Shown here piece after piece: positions 1-9,048 of a DNA stretch of 64,000 nucleotides. Position 1 is the first letter of the stretch. Every line of letters begins with the position of its first letter. This DNA is from Bacillus alkalicellulosilyticus (GTDB lineage: Bacteria; Bacillota; Bacilli; Bacillales; Bacillaceae_F), in assembly GCF_002019795.1 (NCBI RefSeq), contig NZ_KV917381.1, forward strand, positions 2,512,068 to 2,576,067, in the 5' to 3' direction. Made by a program: the position numbers and the translations under genes. The notes beneath the pieces are model-generated. The model saw only the letters and a program-made list of their open reading frames with translations. It did no database searches and was not told the DNA's origin.

Positions 1-2585
1 CATTTCATAAACTCCCAAGCAGCGTCTTTGTCTTCCGCATTATCGAGCATCATCACTGCGGTTGTATGACTTGCCACACTGTGATCAATGCTTCCATCAG
101 GCTTCTTTGTTCCTGGTACGATGGTAAAATCCCACATCCCCCTTATTTCAGGAGCCAAGACTGTCAGCATATTGTAGGTGGTGTAATCAGCAATCCCAAT
201 CGGCATTTCTCCAACACGGAATCTATTTGGAAAATCGGCCATTAATGGAAATCGATGATTCGTATAGAAATTAGTCCAATCTCTAAAAGCCTCCATAGAT
301 ATATCAGTATCTAATGCACTTGCTTTATGGTCTTCTTGATAAAACTCTCCACCGTTTTGATAGAGTAACATTGCAAAAGAGGCATTTGGCACCATGTTCT
401 GTTGTTGTGCCTGCTGCATCATTGGATCGTCAATCGGTAAAAAGAATTCTAAATTGTGCTTTTGTAAAACGGAAATCATATTGTAAACGTCATCCCATGT
501 TTCTGGTGGAGTTAAGCCCAATTCCTCCAAAATATCATTACGATAAAACATCATTGGGAATATTTGTTGTTCGGGAAGTGCATACACACCTCCATCAAAC
601 TTATAAGGTTTCAACCCACTCTCACGAAATCTTGTCGCCACTTCCTCATAATCAGGAAATATAGATATGTCTGCCGCTGCATTTCTCATAGCATAGTTAA
701 CAGGTACATCCTCACCAATCTGTAAAGCAACGTCAGGACCTTCATTAGCAAGGGTTGCAGGTAGTACTATTTCGGGAGGAACTAACCTTAAATTAATGGA
801 AATATTTGCTTCTGGGGTAAAGCTCTCATCAATTAAACCCTTCAACACTTGAGCTTGATCTCTTCCTGTCGTAATCCATACATCTACCGAACGATCTAGT
901 GCTTCAATATTTCCAATACTGTCATAATCCATCGTATAAGATGCGATGTATGCACCTATCTCATGCCGTGCTCGTTCAAAGAATGTTGCTTCAGCTCTTG
1001 GTAATTCATGACCTGGAGAGGAAAATACAAGATAATCTAATGTGAGTGGTTGTTCACGAATGGTTAATATAAACGTTCCCAAACCACCAACATTTACTTT
1101 AAAATTGTCTAGCCTCCTAGCAATTGTGTGAGGGTTTTCTACTATATCTTCTAGCTGCCTAACCATGGATTGAAGGACTGCTACTTGATCTCCCCTTTCA
1201 CCTGTTGATTCCACAAGATAGTCTGCAACACTCTGAATAATCTCTGCTTGTTCCGTAAATACATCAATCAACCCCGGTATACGTTGTTCTAGTTGATAAT
1301 CACGGTATGGATCAGGTGTGCTTGAAGTAATCATTAATATTTGTCTATACATCTCATTTAATTGTAAAACACTAGATTCTATCGTCCTCAAAATTGGTGC
1401 AAGATCTCCAAGGGTAACTGTTAATCGAATCCGATTCGTTCCTTCTTTTAAATGAAATAAATATGGTTCATCATTTCCTAATATTTGATTCTCCCAATCT
1501 CTGTTAAAATTAAAACGAATACGCTTCATCTCTTCAAATGGATATTCCCCATTTATGGTTAGGCTTCTTGTAGCATAAAGGCCCCGCAATTCATTTTGCT
1601 TACGCTTTAGTGCTATCTGGTATAATCCTTCTTCTTCGACTTCCACTTCCCATTCAATCCATTGACCTGGTAGCTTCCAATTAAGACCACCAATGGTGTT
1701 AATTCGGATATTTGAAACATGGTAAGGAACCACTGTTGGACTCGATCTATCCGACATGGGAAATAATGTTGGGGAAGATTTCGTTACTGTATTTTCACCC
1801 TCAATTTGGATGTATTGATTCTCAACAGACTCTAATCCTTCTGCCTCATATACTTGTTTTACTTCTTCATAGGACATGACGGATTTTTCCTGGTAAAGTT
1901 CGATATAATCAATTGCCATTGGTTCTCGTAGAGCGGACAAGGATATTCTTTGTACACCTTCTTCAAAGTAAAAAGAGTACGGATCTTCAAAATATCCCTC
2001 ACTATCCCTAAACGACATAAGGACCCATTCTGGACTCTCTATTTGGCCTGGGCGTAATTCATTTCCTCTATCATCTTTTTGAAATTCTTCATATCTATCA
2101 GTCCACACCCGGTCAAAAATTAGGATGCCAGCTCCATGAAACGGGACTTCTCCGTTAATAGCAAACTTTCTTTGAATTGCTGAACTCTTCCCTTCCATAG
2201 GATAATAATGAAGTCTCATATTGTATAAACCGGCATTTTCAATTGGAACATCCCAATAGATAGTCCCTTCTTCAGGCGTGGTTACAGCCTTACCATCTAA
2301 ACCTTCAAATTGCTCAACCACTTCAAAACCTTCTCCAACCGCGTCTGCAAAGTCTTCTGCTTCTATGCGAATAACATCCTCTGGTTTCTCTAAGGTTGAA
2401 TAAGCTTCCAAGTAATCATCATAACTATCATCTCTTGTATCATGAAGAACAGCCTCAAAATCCGCTAATGCCTGTACTTGTCCTTGCTGAGGTGAGTTCG
2501 TTGTTAGATTAAATAATGAAACGGACGAAAAAAGAATAATAATTACTAAGATGACTTGAACGGATTTCTTTCTTATTATTTGCAA
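1..2585 (-). CDS. Large extracellular sugar-binding protein with N-terminal carbohydrate-binding-like modules (3' end cut by window)
   Basis: About 861 residues are visible and the C-terminus lies outside the window. I chose the TTG start at 2585 because AAGGAGG sits about 9 bases upstream. The first ~28 residues are a hydrophobic signal/anchor. Residues ~60-330 look like two beta-rich CBM6/CBM35-like modules (an IEAEDF motif opens the first). They are followed by a helical linker and then a family 1 extracellular solute-binding domain, with a typical MFYRNDILEELG segment and a DAAWEFMK segment just before the window edge. The likely role is capture of an oligosaccharide for an ABC importer whose other parts lie outside the window. 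It follows the smaller binding protein by about 100 bases on the same strand. Its fusion to binding modules makes it roughly twice the usual SBP length. Confidence 0.85.
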   Translation of the reverse strand, partial: MQIIRKKSVQVILVIIILFSSVSLFNLTTNSPQQGQVQALADFEAVLHDTRDDSYDDYLEAYSTLEKPEDVIRIEAEDFADAVGEGFEVVEQFEGLDGKAVTTPEEGTIYWDVPIENAGLYNMRLHYYPMEGKSSAIQRKFAINGEVPFHGAGILIFDRVWTDRYEEFQKDDRGNELRPGQIESPEWVLMSFRDSEGYFEDPYSFYFEEGVQRISLSALREPMAIDYIELYQEKSVMSYEEVKQVYEAEGLESVENQYIQIEGENTVTKSSPTLFPMSDRSSPTVVPYHVSNIRINTIGGLNWKLPGQWIEWEVEVEEEGLYQIALKRKQNELRGLYATRSLTINGEYPFEEMKRIRFNFNRDWENQILGNDEPYLFHLKEGTNRIRLTVTLGDLAPILRTIESSVLQLNEMYRQILMITSSTPDPYRDYQLEQRIPGLIDVFTEQAEIIQSVADYLVESTGERGDQVAVLQSMVRQLEDIVENPHTIARRLDNFKVNVGGLGTFILTIREQPLTLDYLVFSSPGHELPRAEATFFERARHEIGAYIASYTMDYDSIGNIEALDRSVDVWITTGRDQAQVLKGLIDESFTPEANISINLRLVPPEIVLPATLANEGPDVALQIGEDVPVNYAMRNAAADISIFPDYEEVATRFRESGLKPYKFDGGVYALPEQQIFPMMFYRNDILEELGLTPPETWDDVYNMISVLQKHNLEFFLPIDDPMMQQAQQQNMVPNASFAMLLYQNGGEFYQEDHKASALDTDISMEAFRDWTNFYTNHRFPLMADFPNRFRVGEMPIGIADYTTYNMLTVLAPEIRGMWDFTIVPGTKKPDGSIDHSVASHTTAVMMLDNAEDKDAAWEFMK

Positions 2586-2626
2586 CCCTTTTCCCCTCCT
2601 TTAGAAAGAGATCGTCAACTAATGAA

Positions 2627-2665
2627 CATGACCCCTATAATTCAAAACATTTAATAGGGGCCATG
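2627..2665 (-). terminator. Intercistronic hairpin without U-tract
   Basis: A 12-bp nearly perfect stem (CATGGCCCCTAT paired with ATAGGGGTCATG, one G-U pair) lies between the two binding-protein genes. It has no run of T behind it, so it more likely stabilises or processes the upstream SBP mRNA than ends it fully. This would fit the higher SBP dosage usual in sugar operons. Confidence 0.5.
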
Positions 2666-2686
2666 TATAATTTTTATATATCGATA

Positions 2687-4060
2687 TTAGTTACCATAAA
2701 CCTCATCAATTGCAGCCTGGTACTGAGATGCATATGTCTCCACTACAGTGGACACTGCAGTACCTTCTAACAGTTCAGCTTCTAACTCATAATACTCCAA
2801 ATTCGGGAAAGTAAAATGTGAAAGTACAAGCAAGTTCGGTTGAACTAGTAACATATTGTCTATGTCTTCTTGAGTTGAAAAGTTAGTTTCATAATGGGCT
2901 TGACCAGGGTAATCATAAATGGAATCAATGTCATTTATTTTTTCCCAGATATACATAAGCTGTTCTGGATTTTCGATAGCCTTTGGAATTGTTAATGCTT
3001 GCAACATTGCTTCTACAGAATGAAAGCTGTCAGCACTTGGCCCTTTCGGAAATGGAACAAACCCAATATCATAATCAGGCATATCATTATTTAATCCACC
3101 TAACTCCCAATCCGCAGCTGCCAGCATCAACGTGTTACCTTGGCGGAAGAATTGACCTGGCTCTGTCCAATCTCCACCTTCTGTTGGTCTAGCTACATTT
3201 TCAGTAGCAATTTTCGAAACAAATTCAAGTGCTTCTATTGTTGCAGGGTCTTCGAGAATTTGCTGATCTCCATCAGTAAGGCCTGTATTGTTTGAGTACA
3301 ATGCTGGTTCTAGGAGTGAACGATTTGCAAGACCCCATGTATCCAAACTACCGTCATTATTCGTGTCCTGATTCGCCTCTTTAGCTACTTCAATGAAAGT
3401 TTCCCAATTCCAGTTATCTTCATCAACATAATTCTGGAGTGGTGTCATTCCTAATTCATTCATTAATGTTCTATTGTAAAAAATACCTTGAACAAGGTTG
3501 GCTTGATCTTGAGTAAAACCATACCCTCTTCCTTCATGTACATAGAGTTCGTTTGTCATGATTTGGTTAAATGCATTAGGATTTTGTGTATATTCGTCTA
3601 TCGGCCACAGTAAATCTTGTTGTACCAAAGTTGGAATTGTGTAATTCTTTCCTAACCTAACAATATGACCTAGGGGCTCTCCCGCGAGTAAAGAGGCAGT
3701 TACCCTCTCCTGGTATTCACCGAAGTCAATCGCAATATATTCAATATCAAAATTATGCTTTTCCATTAATTCTTCAAGGTTTTGAAGTCGCTGTATATTA
3801 TCTGGATTATCCTCTGGAATGGTCATATCCCACCAAGAAACAACTTTTATTGTTTCTCCACCAAGATCAAAATCCATTTCTGGAGTTTGGTAATAAGCGC
3901 TTTCCTCTTCCGCTTCCTCATCATTACCCGCTTCTCCAGCATCTTCACCTTCAGTCGTATCATTTACAACGCCATCCGTACCATCGGTGCCACTTTCTGT
4001 ACTACAAGCTGCTAGAACTAAAAATAACACGCATAATAACATTAAAAATTTCCTTTTCAT
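2687..4060 (-). CDS. ABC transporter substrate-binding lipoprotein (family 1, sugar)
   Basis: This is a 457-residue lipoprotein with signal MKRKFLMLLCVLFLVLAACS and the lipobox LAAC. An acidic Glu/Asp-rich linker precedes the family 1 solute-binding fold (ETIKVVSWWDMT near the start, GIFYNRTLMNELGMTPLQ in the middle, WTEPGQFFRQG later). The ATG at 4060 is preferred over the one 6 bases upstream because AAAGGGGG then sits 6 bases ahead. It should bind an oligosaccharide outside the membrane for an ABC importer. Its neighbours are the larger binding protein downstream and a divergent AraC-type regulator. A weak cre-like site lies about 40 bases upstream, suggesting carbon catabolite control. 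Confidence 0.9.
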   Translation of the reverse strand: MKRKFLMLLCVLFLVLAACSTESGTDGTDGVVNDTTEGEDAGEAGNDEEAEEESAYYQTPEMDFDLGGETIKVVSWWDMTIPEDNPDNIQRLQNLEELMEKHNFDIEYIAIDFGEYQERVTASLLAGEPLGHIVRLGKNYTIPTLVQQDLLWPIDEYTQNPNAFNQIMTNELYVHEGRGYGFTQDQANLVQGIFYNRTLMNELGMTPLQNYVDEDNWNWETFIEVAKEANQDTNNDGSLDTWGLANRSLLEPALYSNNTGLTDGDQQILEDPATIEALEFVSKIATENVARPTEGGDWTEPGQFFRQGNTLMLAAADWELGGLNNDMPDYDIGFVPFPKGPSADSFHSVEAMLQALTIPKAIENPEQLMYIWEKINDIDSIYDYPGQAHYETNFSTQEDIDNMLLVQPNLLVLSHFTFPNLEYYELEAELLEGTAVSTVVETYASQYQAAIDEVYGN

Positions 4061-4099
4061 CTTCATCCCCCTTTTCAAAATGGTTGTTACAATAATAAA

Positions 4100-4113
4100 T
4101 ATAGCGCTTTCAT
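4100..4113 (-). promoter_or_regulatory. Weak cre-like CcpA site
   Basis: ATGAAAGCGCTATA on the minus strand fits the first 11 positions of the cre consensus but lacks the closing CA. It lies 40 bases upstream of the SBP start. Confidence 0.35.
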
Positions 4114-4271
4114 TTTTGAGCAACAACCTGTCTTTCATTAGCTGTTTTACCCACCAAACTCTAGGTGTCCCAAGGGTCCATGGCATTTGGATAAGAGTCT
4201 GATACAAGATATAAACAACTGTTTACAATATAAAAATTTGCACGTTTTTTTTGAAAATAAAATGATACATA

Positions 4272-4286
4272 ATGAAAGCGTATTCA
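4272..4286 (+). promoter_or_regulatory. cre site (CcpA)
   Basis: ATGAAAGCGTATTCA matches WTGNAANCGNWWWCA at every position. It lies 50 bases before the chosen start of the AraC-type regulator and about 210 bases upstream of the divergent SBP gene, so CcpA could repress the regulator, the transporter, or both. Confidence 0.6.
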
Positions 4287-4336
4287 AAAAAGCATTACGT
4301 ACATGTAAGGATAACTCACAAAAGGAGGGGGCATTT

Positions 4337-5080
4337 GTGTACAAGATAATGCTTGTTGATCCGAATCAATCATCACGGGAAAAAATGAGGAAACTTCTCA
4401 ACTATCAACATTTTGGTTTTGATTTACAGGATTACGCAGAAACGCAGAGAAGTGCATTAGAATTATTTAGAAAACGATTATACGCACTTATCATAGTGAA
4501 CATGTCTCAATTAAACGATGAGGGATTACAAGTATGTGAGAATATAAGAAAAGAAAGTCAAATTCCAATTATACTTATGGGTGGAAGTAAAAACTTTCAG
4601 TTAGTGAAAAAGGCATTAACACTGCAAATCAATGATTATTTACCTGACCCTATTGAACCTGATGAATTTAAAACATGTTTGTCTTCCATTAAGCAGAAAC
4701 TACAAAATAGTTCTAATGATCAATGGAAAAACATGCTGTTAAAGCGGTCAATGAAAACTAAGCCGCCATGCAAAATCATTGAAAAGGTGAAAGCATACGT
4801 GGAAGAAAGTATAGGTGAGGACATTTCATTAAAGGAGATTTCCAATAAGTTAAACTATAATTCTTCTTATTTAGGCCAGAAATTTAAAGCACACGAAAAA
4901 ATGACCTTCAAGCAATACCTCCTTCACTGTCGGATGGAAAAAGCTATGTATCTCCTTGATAATACCACTCTAAAAATATATGAAGTTGCACATGAGGTTG
5001 GTTACAAAGAATTAGACTGGTTTTATCAAAAATTTAAAGCACATACGGGAATAAGCGCTTCTGAGTATAGGAAATTATGA
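4337..5080 (+). CDS. AraC-type transcription regulator with degenerate receiver domain
   Basis: The protein has 247 residues from a GTG start with AAAGGAGGGGG directly upstream. An in-frame ATG 150 bases earlier has no ribosome site. Residues 1-120 form a CheY-like receiver and residues ~150-247 a two-helix-turn-helix AraC domain (ISLKEISNKLNYNSSYLGQK, then IYEVAHEVGYKELDWFYQKF). The receiver lacks its key residues. The phosphoacceptor Asp is Asn55 (LIIVNMS), the second acidic-pocket residue is Pro9 after Asp8, and the conserved Lys is Asp104 (LPDPIEP). It therefore probably does not respond to phosphorylation. It is divergent from the sugar-binding genes and is their likely activator. No histidine kinase is adjacent. 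Confidence 0.85.
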   Translation: MYKIMLVDPNQSSREKMRKLLNYQHFGFDLQDYAETQRSALELFRKRLYALIIVNMSQLNDEGLQVCENIRKESQIPIILMGGSKNFQLVKKALTLQINDYLPDPIEPDEFKTCLSSIKQKLQNSSNDQWKNMLLKRSMKTKPPCKIIEKVKAYVEESIGEDISLKEISNKLNYNSSYLGQKFKAHEKMTFKQYLLHCRMEKAMYLLDNTTLKIYEVAHEVGYKELDWFYQKFKAHTGISASEYRKL

Positions 5081-5104
5081 TCATACAATGTGCTCATAAT
5101 GCAT

Positions 5105-5165
5105 TTTCTTTAGAAAAACTTGGCTTGTCGCCAAATCCAAATGGCGAAAGTCTTAATTTTTCTTA
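5105..5165. repeat. Hairpin-forming Bacillus-type intergenic element
   Basis: A CGCCA/TGGCG stem with an AATCCAAA loop sits between GAAAAACTTGGCTTGT and AAAGTCTTAATTTTTC. I have a general recollection of similar short dispersed elements in Bacillaceae intergenic regions. Nothing else is visible between 5081 and 5250. Confidence 0.35.
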
Positions 5166-5257
5166 TACTTTAATCCTTTAGAGGAGTAATTATTCTTAAT
5201 GTATAAAGAAATTCCCATCTCTTAAGCTAGATATTTATTAGAGCACTTATACTATCT

Positions 5258-5302
5258 ATAAAAAAAGGACGTACTATCACATTAAGTACGTCCTTTTTTT
5301 AT
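5258..5302. terminator. Bidirectional intrinsic terminator
   Basis: AGGACGTACT and AGTACGTCCT form a 10-bp stem flanked by A and T runs on both sides. It serves the converging regulator (+) and GH43 (-) genes. Confidence 0.85.
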
Positions 5303-5308
5303 TGTTTA

Positions 5309-7300
5309 TTAATCAAACTTCCAGTGTTCAAAACGAAATAGGTTATGATCCGAACTCCCACTAAAAACTAGGTATAAATCATGAACACCTTCGACTAAAA
5401 CTTCTGTACTCACTGTCTTCCATTGATTCCATCCACCCGTATTCGTTACGGTAAGCGAACCAATTAAATCCCCTTCAGGATGACCAAGTCGTAATTCAAT
5501 CATCCCTCCATTCGTCTCAGTAGCAACAGATGCAGAAAATTCTGATGCACCATCACCAAAATCGACTCCTGAAACTGCTATCCAGTCCCCAGTGTTTATA
5601 TCTGTAATAACTATATTCGTAGTGTGATTATTTTCCTCATTCGTATCCGCTTTTTCAACTTGAACGCCTGCGTTCCAAGCCATTGTTTCTGCCTCGACAC
5701 GTTGAAACGGATTAAGATGTTTGACACTTTCCACACCCTCTAAGTCAGCTTTTATTTCTTGGATAGTACCATCTTCATTAAAGTAGACTTTATTTAAATG
5801 GGTTGAACGATAGCCCATTGGTACCCCCATTTCTTTGGACAATGTTTGTGCATGATAAGCAATATAATACGTATCATGAAATTCAAACATCGCGTGATGA
5901 TTATTACCGCCTACTCCAAAAAAGTGATATGGGTTTCTTAAAATAGTCCCTTGATATTCCCACGGTCCCATAGGACTATCACTCGTCATATAAGCAATTT
6001 CACCAGGGGGTGGACTGCCCTCAGGACGGTCACCATCATAGAAATTCGAACAATAAGTAAAGTAATAGGTGTCCCCAACTTTGTTTATCCCTGCATTTTC
6101 AAACATAAATGGTGCTGGAATTGGTTTAGCTTCACCAACAACACTCACCATATCATCTCCGAGCTCCATCACTCGTGCAGTATTTGGCATTTCATACTGT
6201 CCTTCTGGGATACCTCCTCCAAAATAGATATACGCTCTTCCATCATCATCGATTAAAACCGCTGGATCAAAAAGCCATGTAACATCCTCTACACCAGGAG
6301 TTGACCTTAAAATAAGGGCTTCACCAATAGGATCCACCCAAGGTCCCGTTGGACTATCACTTGTCAACACACCAATTCCACTTGCATTGTTCGCAAAATA
6401 AATGAAAAATTTGTCTTCTCCGTCAATGACTTTTTGCGCCACTGCAGGTGCCCATGATTGTGTTGCCCATTTCGCAGCACCTTCTGGTCCTGCTGCTACT
6501 ATTTCACCATGGTCCGTCCAGTTGACCAAGTCATCGGACGAGATAACGGATAATCTATTAATATTTCCATACGTGTTTTCAACCACATTGTCATTCTCAT
6601 CATATTCTAGTACATCATGTGTAGCATAAATGTAAACCCTATCCTCAAATACTAGAACATAGGGATCCGCACCAAATTTATGCGAAACTAGAGGATTTCC
6701 ATTAGGTGGTTGTTTCCCAATTGCAGTCTTTGGTGGGGTATAGTTTACGATACTTTTAGCACCAGTAACGTCATAAGTTTCTGACAGTTTATCAGAATGA
6801 ACAACTTCTAAACGCTCCACTTTTATTTCATCTGTCATTTCCTCATACAACTCCTTTTTAAGTCTCATTTTTATTATAACAATCTTTTCTCGTTCATCAT
6901 GACTAGCTAATATAATAGGAGAGTCATCCCTATTATTGAGTTGTAGCTCAATCCCATTATCCATTAAATCAAACTCAATGTGGTCTGCCTTAATATTCTT
7001 CTCACCATTTAGAATCACATCTGTTACTTCTAGTACTTCAGGAATTCGAATTTCACTAGTCAATTCCACAATATCCGTAGGTATCTCATTCATGACTATA
7101 TGTACTTCATAATTAGTCTCTTCTCCTTGAGTTAATACAAGGACGTCTTCCATTACATAAGCAGATAGGGAATTAGAAGGATTTTCTACTGTTTCATGTG
7201 TGCTATTCTGAAAAAAATGAAAGTACGAAAACAAAAGTACCGTTATTATAGACACGGTAACTGCAATTTTTAACCAAACAGGTCTTTTCTTTATATTCAA
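5309..7300 (-). CDS. Membrane-anchored or secreted GH43 enzyme with C-terminal CBM6 (arabinoxylan arabinofuranohydrolase-like)
   Basis: The protein has 663 residues. The TTG at 7300 has GGAAAGGGGG 8 bases upstream, while the ATG 30 bases earlier has no good site. An N-terminal hydrophobic helix (residues ~8-30) anchors or exports it. Residues ~50-190 form a beta-rich, cohesin-like region. The five-bladed GH43 domain follows, with Asp212 (GADPYV), Asp345 (FDPAV) and Glu401 (ENAG) as base, pKa modulator and acid. A CBM6 domain starts near residue 535 (RVEAETMAWN). The pattern resembles B. subtilis XynD, which removes arabinose from arabinoxylan, although arabinanase or xylosidase activity cannot be excluded. 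It sits beside oligosaccharide-binding proteins, so it likely trims polymer at the cell surface. Confidence 0.85.
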   Translation of the reverse strand: MNIKKRPVWLKIAVTVSIITVLLFSYFHFFQNSTHETVENPSNSLSAYVMEDVLVLTQGEETNYEVHIVMNEIPTDIVELTSEIRIPEVLEVTDVILNGEKNIKADHIEFDLMDNGIELQLNNRDDSPIILASHDEREKIVIIKMRLKKELYEEMTDEIKVERLEVVHSDKLSETYDVTGAKSIVNYTPPKTAIGKQPPNGNPLVSHKFGADPYVLVFEDRVYIYATHDVLEYDENDNVVENTYGNINRLSVISSDDLVNWTDHGEIVAAGPEGAAKWATQSWAPAVAQKVIDGEDKFFIYFANNASGIGVLTSDSPTGPWVDPIGEALILRSTPGVEDVTWLFDPAVLIDDDGRAYIYFGGGIPEGQYEMPNTARVMELGDDMVSVVGEAKPIPAPFMFENAGINKVGDTYYFTYCSNFYDGDRPEGSPPPGEIAYMTSDSPMGPWEYQGTILRNPYHFFGVGGNNHHAMFEFHDTYYIAYHAQTLSKEMGVPMGYRSTHLNKVYFNEDGTIQEIKADLEGVESVKHLNPFQRVEAETMAWNAGVQVEKADTNEENNHTTNIVITDINTGDWIAVSGVDFGDGASEFSASVATETNGGMIELRLGHPEGDLIGSLTVTNTGGWNQWKTVSTEVLVEGVHDLYLVFSGSSDHNLFRFEHWKFD

Positions 7301-7422
7301 TGTTCTTTCCCCCTTTCCATCGTTCTCCATAAAAAGTGTATCCTTTTAAGGAAAAGGGAACAACCTGTCAATCAATTCTACATTTACCCTACGATTTCTA
7401 GCATAGAAGGACACCAATCTAA

Positions 7423-8138
7423 TTAGTACCTTTTTACATCAGTCTGGATGATTAGAGAAAAACTCCTCAAAAAATGCACAACTATGACAATTTTATAGCT
7501 TTTTGGGGCAATATGCTCGTAAACTCCCGTTGTTTCAATAACGTACTGTTCTTCTTGCTCTTTCGCTCGGTTCGAAAGCATAACTGCGACTTCTTCTGCT
7601 TTCGTCCAAACTCGAACTAGATTAGGATTTTCACGGTGATAGTGATCATATAGCTGTTGATACTCTACTATCGTTTCTTGATTGACCGCTACTGTTTGTT
7701 CATGAAGAAACAGCTGCATAAATTCAGATAAAGCTTTATGATATGTCGTTGGTGAGGCATCTGAATCCATCGCCACATTCCACTCTACCCCTTGAGTTAA
7801 AGTTGAGCGTGATAAGTTCGAAGACCCGATAATCATCGTTCTTCCCTCTTCATCAAATTGAAACAAATACGCCTTTGGATGGAATGAGCGGCCGTTACTT
7901 TTCCATAATCGAACTTCAATGTTTTATGTAGCTTAATTAATAAAGCGAGTGCATCTGGTTGTGTAATGTACAAATAATCTCCTGTACACACTTTCACCTC
8001 TGTCCCTCGCTCAAGAGCTTGTTGTAATGGTTGGACTGAGATCTCAACACCAGAATTCATGACAAATGATGTGAGGATGTAGATGGATGAGGACCTTTCT
8101 ATCGAGGCAACAATCTCTTGAATGATGTGATCCGTCAC
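7423..8138 (-). pseudogene. Frameshifted, truncated PLD-like/DEAD-helicase N-terminal remnant
   Basis: Two overlapping reading frames reconstruct one protein start. The first (from GTG 8138) runs through VKVCTGDYLYITQPDAL and then loses frame near 7916. Reading on in the neighbouring frame restores IEVRLWKSNG, SFHPKAYLFQFDEEG and IIGSSNLSRSTLTQGVEWN, a classic PLD HxK motif with its GSSN(L)S follow-up. Such N-termini belong to long DEAD/DEAH helicases of several hundred residues. Here the frame ends around residue 240, just as the helicase linker would begin. I infer a single-base frameshift plus loss of the 3' part. It overlaps no other gene and follows the MazG-like gene by 9 bases. Confidence 0.7.
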
Positions 8139-8147
8139 TAACTCGAT

Positions 8148-8474
8148 TTACTCATCTTCCACATCAATCAGGAAAATCTTCTCCTGAAACCCGCCTCGTT
8201 CTTTCGCCTTCTCCTCACGAACTTCTTCAATCTCTTCAATGGAAGAGTGGTGTACTTCTGCAAGAGCATGGATGATTTCTAAAATATCTGCAAGTTCTTC
8301 AATGGCTAACCCGTGGCCCTGGGCTCCTATGTATTCATCGATTTCCTCTTTCAGCTTTCGTTGAAGCTCGATGACAAACTCATCATCTGTTAACTGCTTC
8401 GTTCGGAAACTTTTACCCGCTTTTGCGATAATTTCAGGAATTTTATCTCGAACTAGTTTATTGTAGACTGGCAT
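8148..8474 (-). CDS. MazG/PRA-PH-like nucleotide pyrophosphohydrolase
   Basis: This 108-residue protein begins MPVYNKLVRDKIPEII and carries the all-alpha NTP-PPase acidic signature KEEIDEY...EELADILEII, with Glu residues that bind Mg. The family hydrolyses nucleoside triphosphates or phosphoribosyl-ATP to monophosphate plus pyrophosphate, but the substrate here is unknown. AGAGGTGA lies 4 bases before the ATG. It is followed closely by the broken PLD gene and preceded by the HIT gene on the same strand, so the three were probably co-transcribed. Confidence 0.85.
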   Translation of the reverse strand: MPVYNKLVRDKIPEIIAKAGKSFRTKQLTDDEFVIELQRKLKEEIDEYIGAQGHGLAIEELADILEIIHALAEVHHSSIEEIEEVREEKAKERGGFQEKIFLIDVEDE

Positions 8475-8487
8475 GCTCTCACCTCTT

Positions 8488-8853
8488 TTAATATTGTTGC
8501 TTCTCTGGGGTTACTCCCCTAACTCCGCCTCTTGGGTTATCCATGTCCCCTTTATACCTAGGAATCAAGTGAACATGAACATGGAAAATCGTTTGACCCA
8601 CTGTTTCTCCACAGTTAATTCCTACATTGTAAGCATCAGGATTATAGGTTTTATCTAAGATGACTTTACATTCATCTAATAGTTCATTAATCGAAGCTCT
8701 TTCTTCAAGGGTAGTATCAAAAAAGTCGCTAACATGGCGTTTAGGAATGAGCAGAATATGCCCTTGATTTACGGGATAGATATCATAGATCGCAAAAGCT
8801 AAATCGTTTGATGAGATGATATTTTCTGGTTGGCAAAAAGGACAGGTTTTCAT
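8488..8853 (-). CDS. HIT family nucleotide-binding hydrolase
   Basis: The 121-residue protein has the histidine triad HVHVHLIPRYKGD near residue 95 and a zinc-type CPFC motif at residues 4-7 (MKTCPFC). HIT proteins of this type hydrolyse dinucleoside polyphosphates or nucleoside phosphoramidates in the cytoplasm. AGGAGAGACACC precedes the ATG. It heads the short minus-strand group with the MazG-like gene. Confidence 0.9.
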   Translation of the reverse strand: MKTCPFCQPENIISSNDLAFAIYDIYPVNQGHILLIPKRHVSDFFDTTLEERASINELLDECKVILDKTYNPDAYNVGINCGETVGQTIFHVHVHLIPRYKGDMDNPRGGVRGVTPEKQQY

Positions 8854-8953
8854 GGTGTCTCTCCTAGCAATTTGGAATACATTTTATACTACTTTAGTTC
8901 TACATAATTTTACAATTTCCTGTCCATGAAAAACAAAAAGATTTGGTTGGGGA

Positions 8954-8980
8954 TTCGGGTGGTGCCTTGCACCACCCGCA
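8954..8980. repeat. REP-like palindrome, copy 1
   Basis: CGGGTGGTGCC and GCACCACCCG form a stem of about 10 bp. Related copies lie at 9947-9990 and 32807-32835. It sits upstream of the zinc-ribbon/PLD-like gene. Confidence 0.7.
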
Positions 8981-9048
8981 TAAAAACCTACCTCAATCCC
9001 GCATATTATTATAGAATAATAAGAGGAACTGGATTCGGAAGGTTAGTA

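Noticed and set aside
4187-4336. N-terminal extension of the AraC-type regulator
   Set aside because: It would place a perfect cre site inside the coding region. The GTG at 4337 has a far better ribosome site and gives the normal receiver start.
8926-9048. Longer N-terminus for the zinc-ribbon/PLD-like gene
   Set aside because: It reads through the REP-like palindrome, has no ribosome site and is not protein-like in composition.
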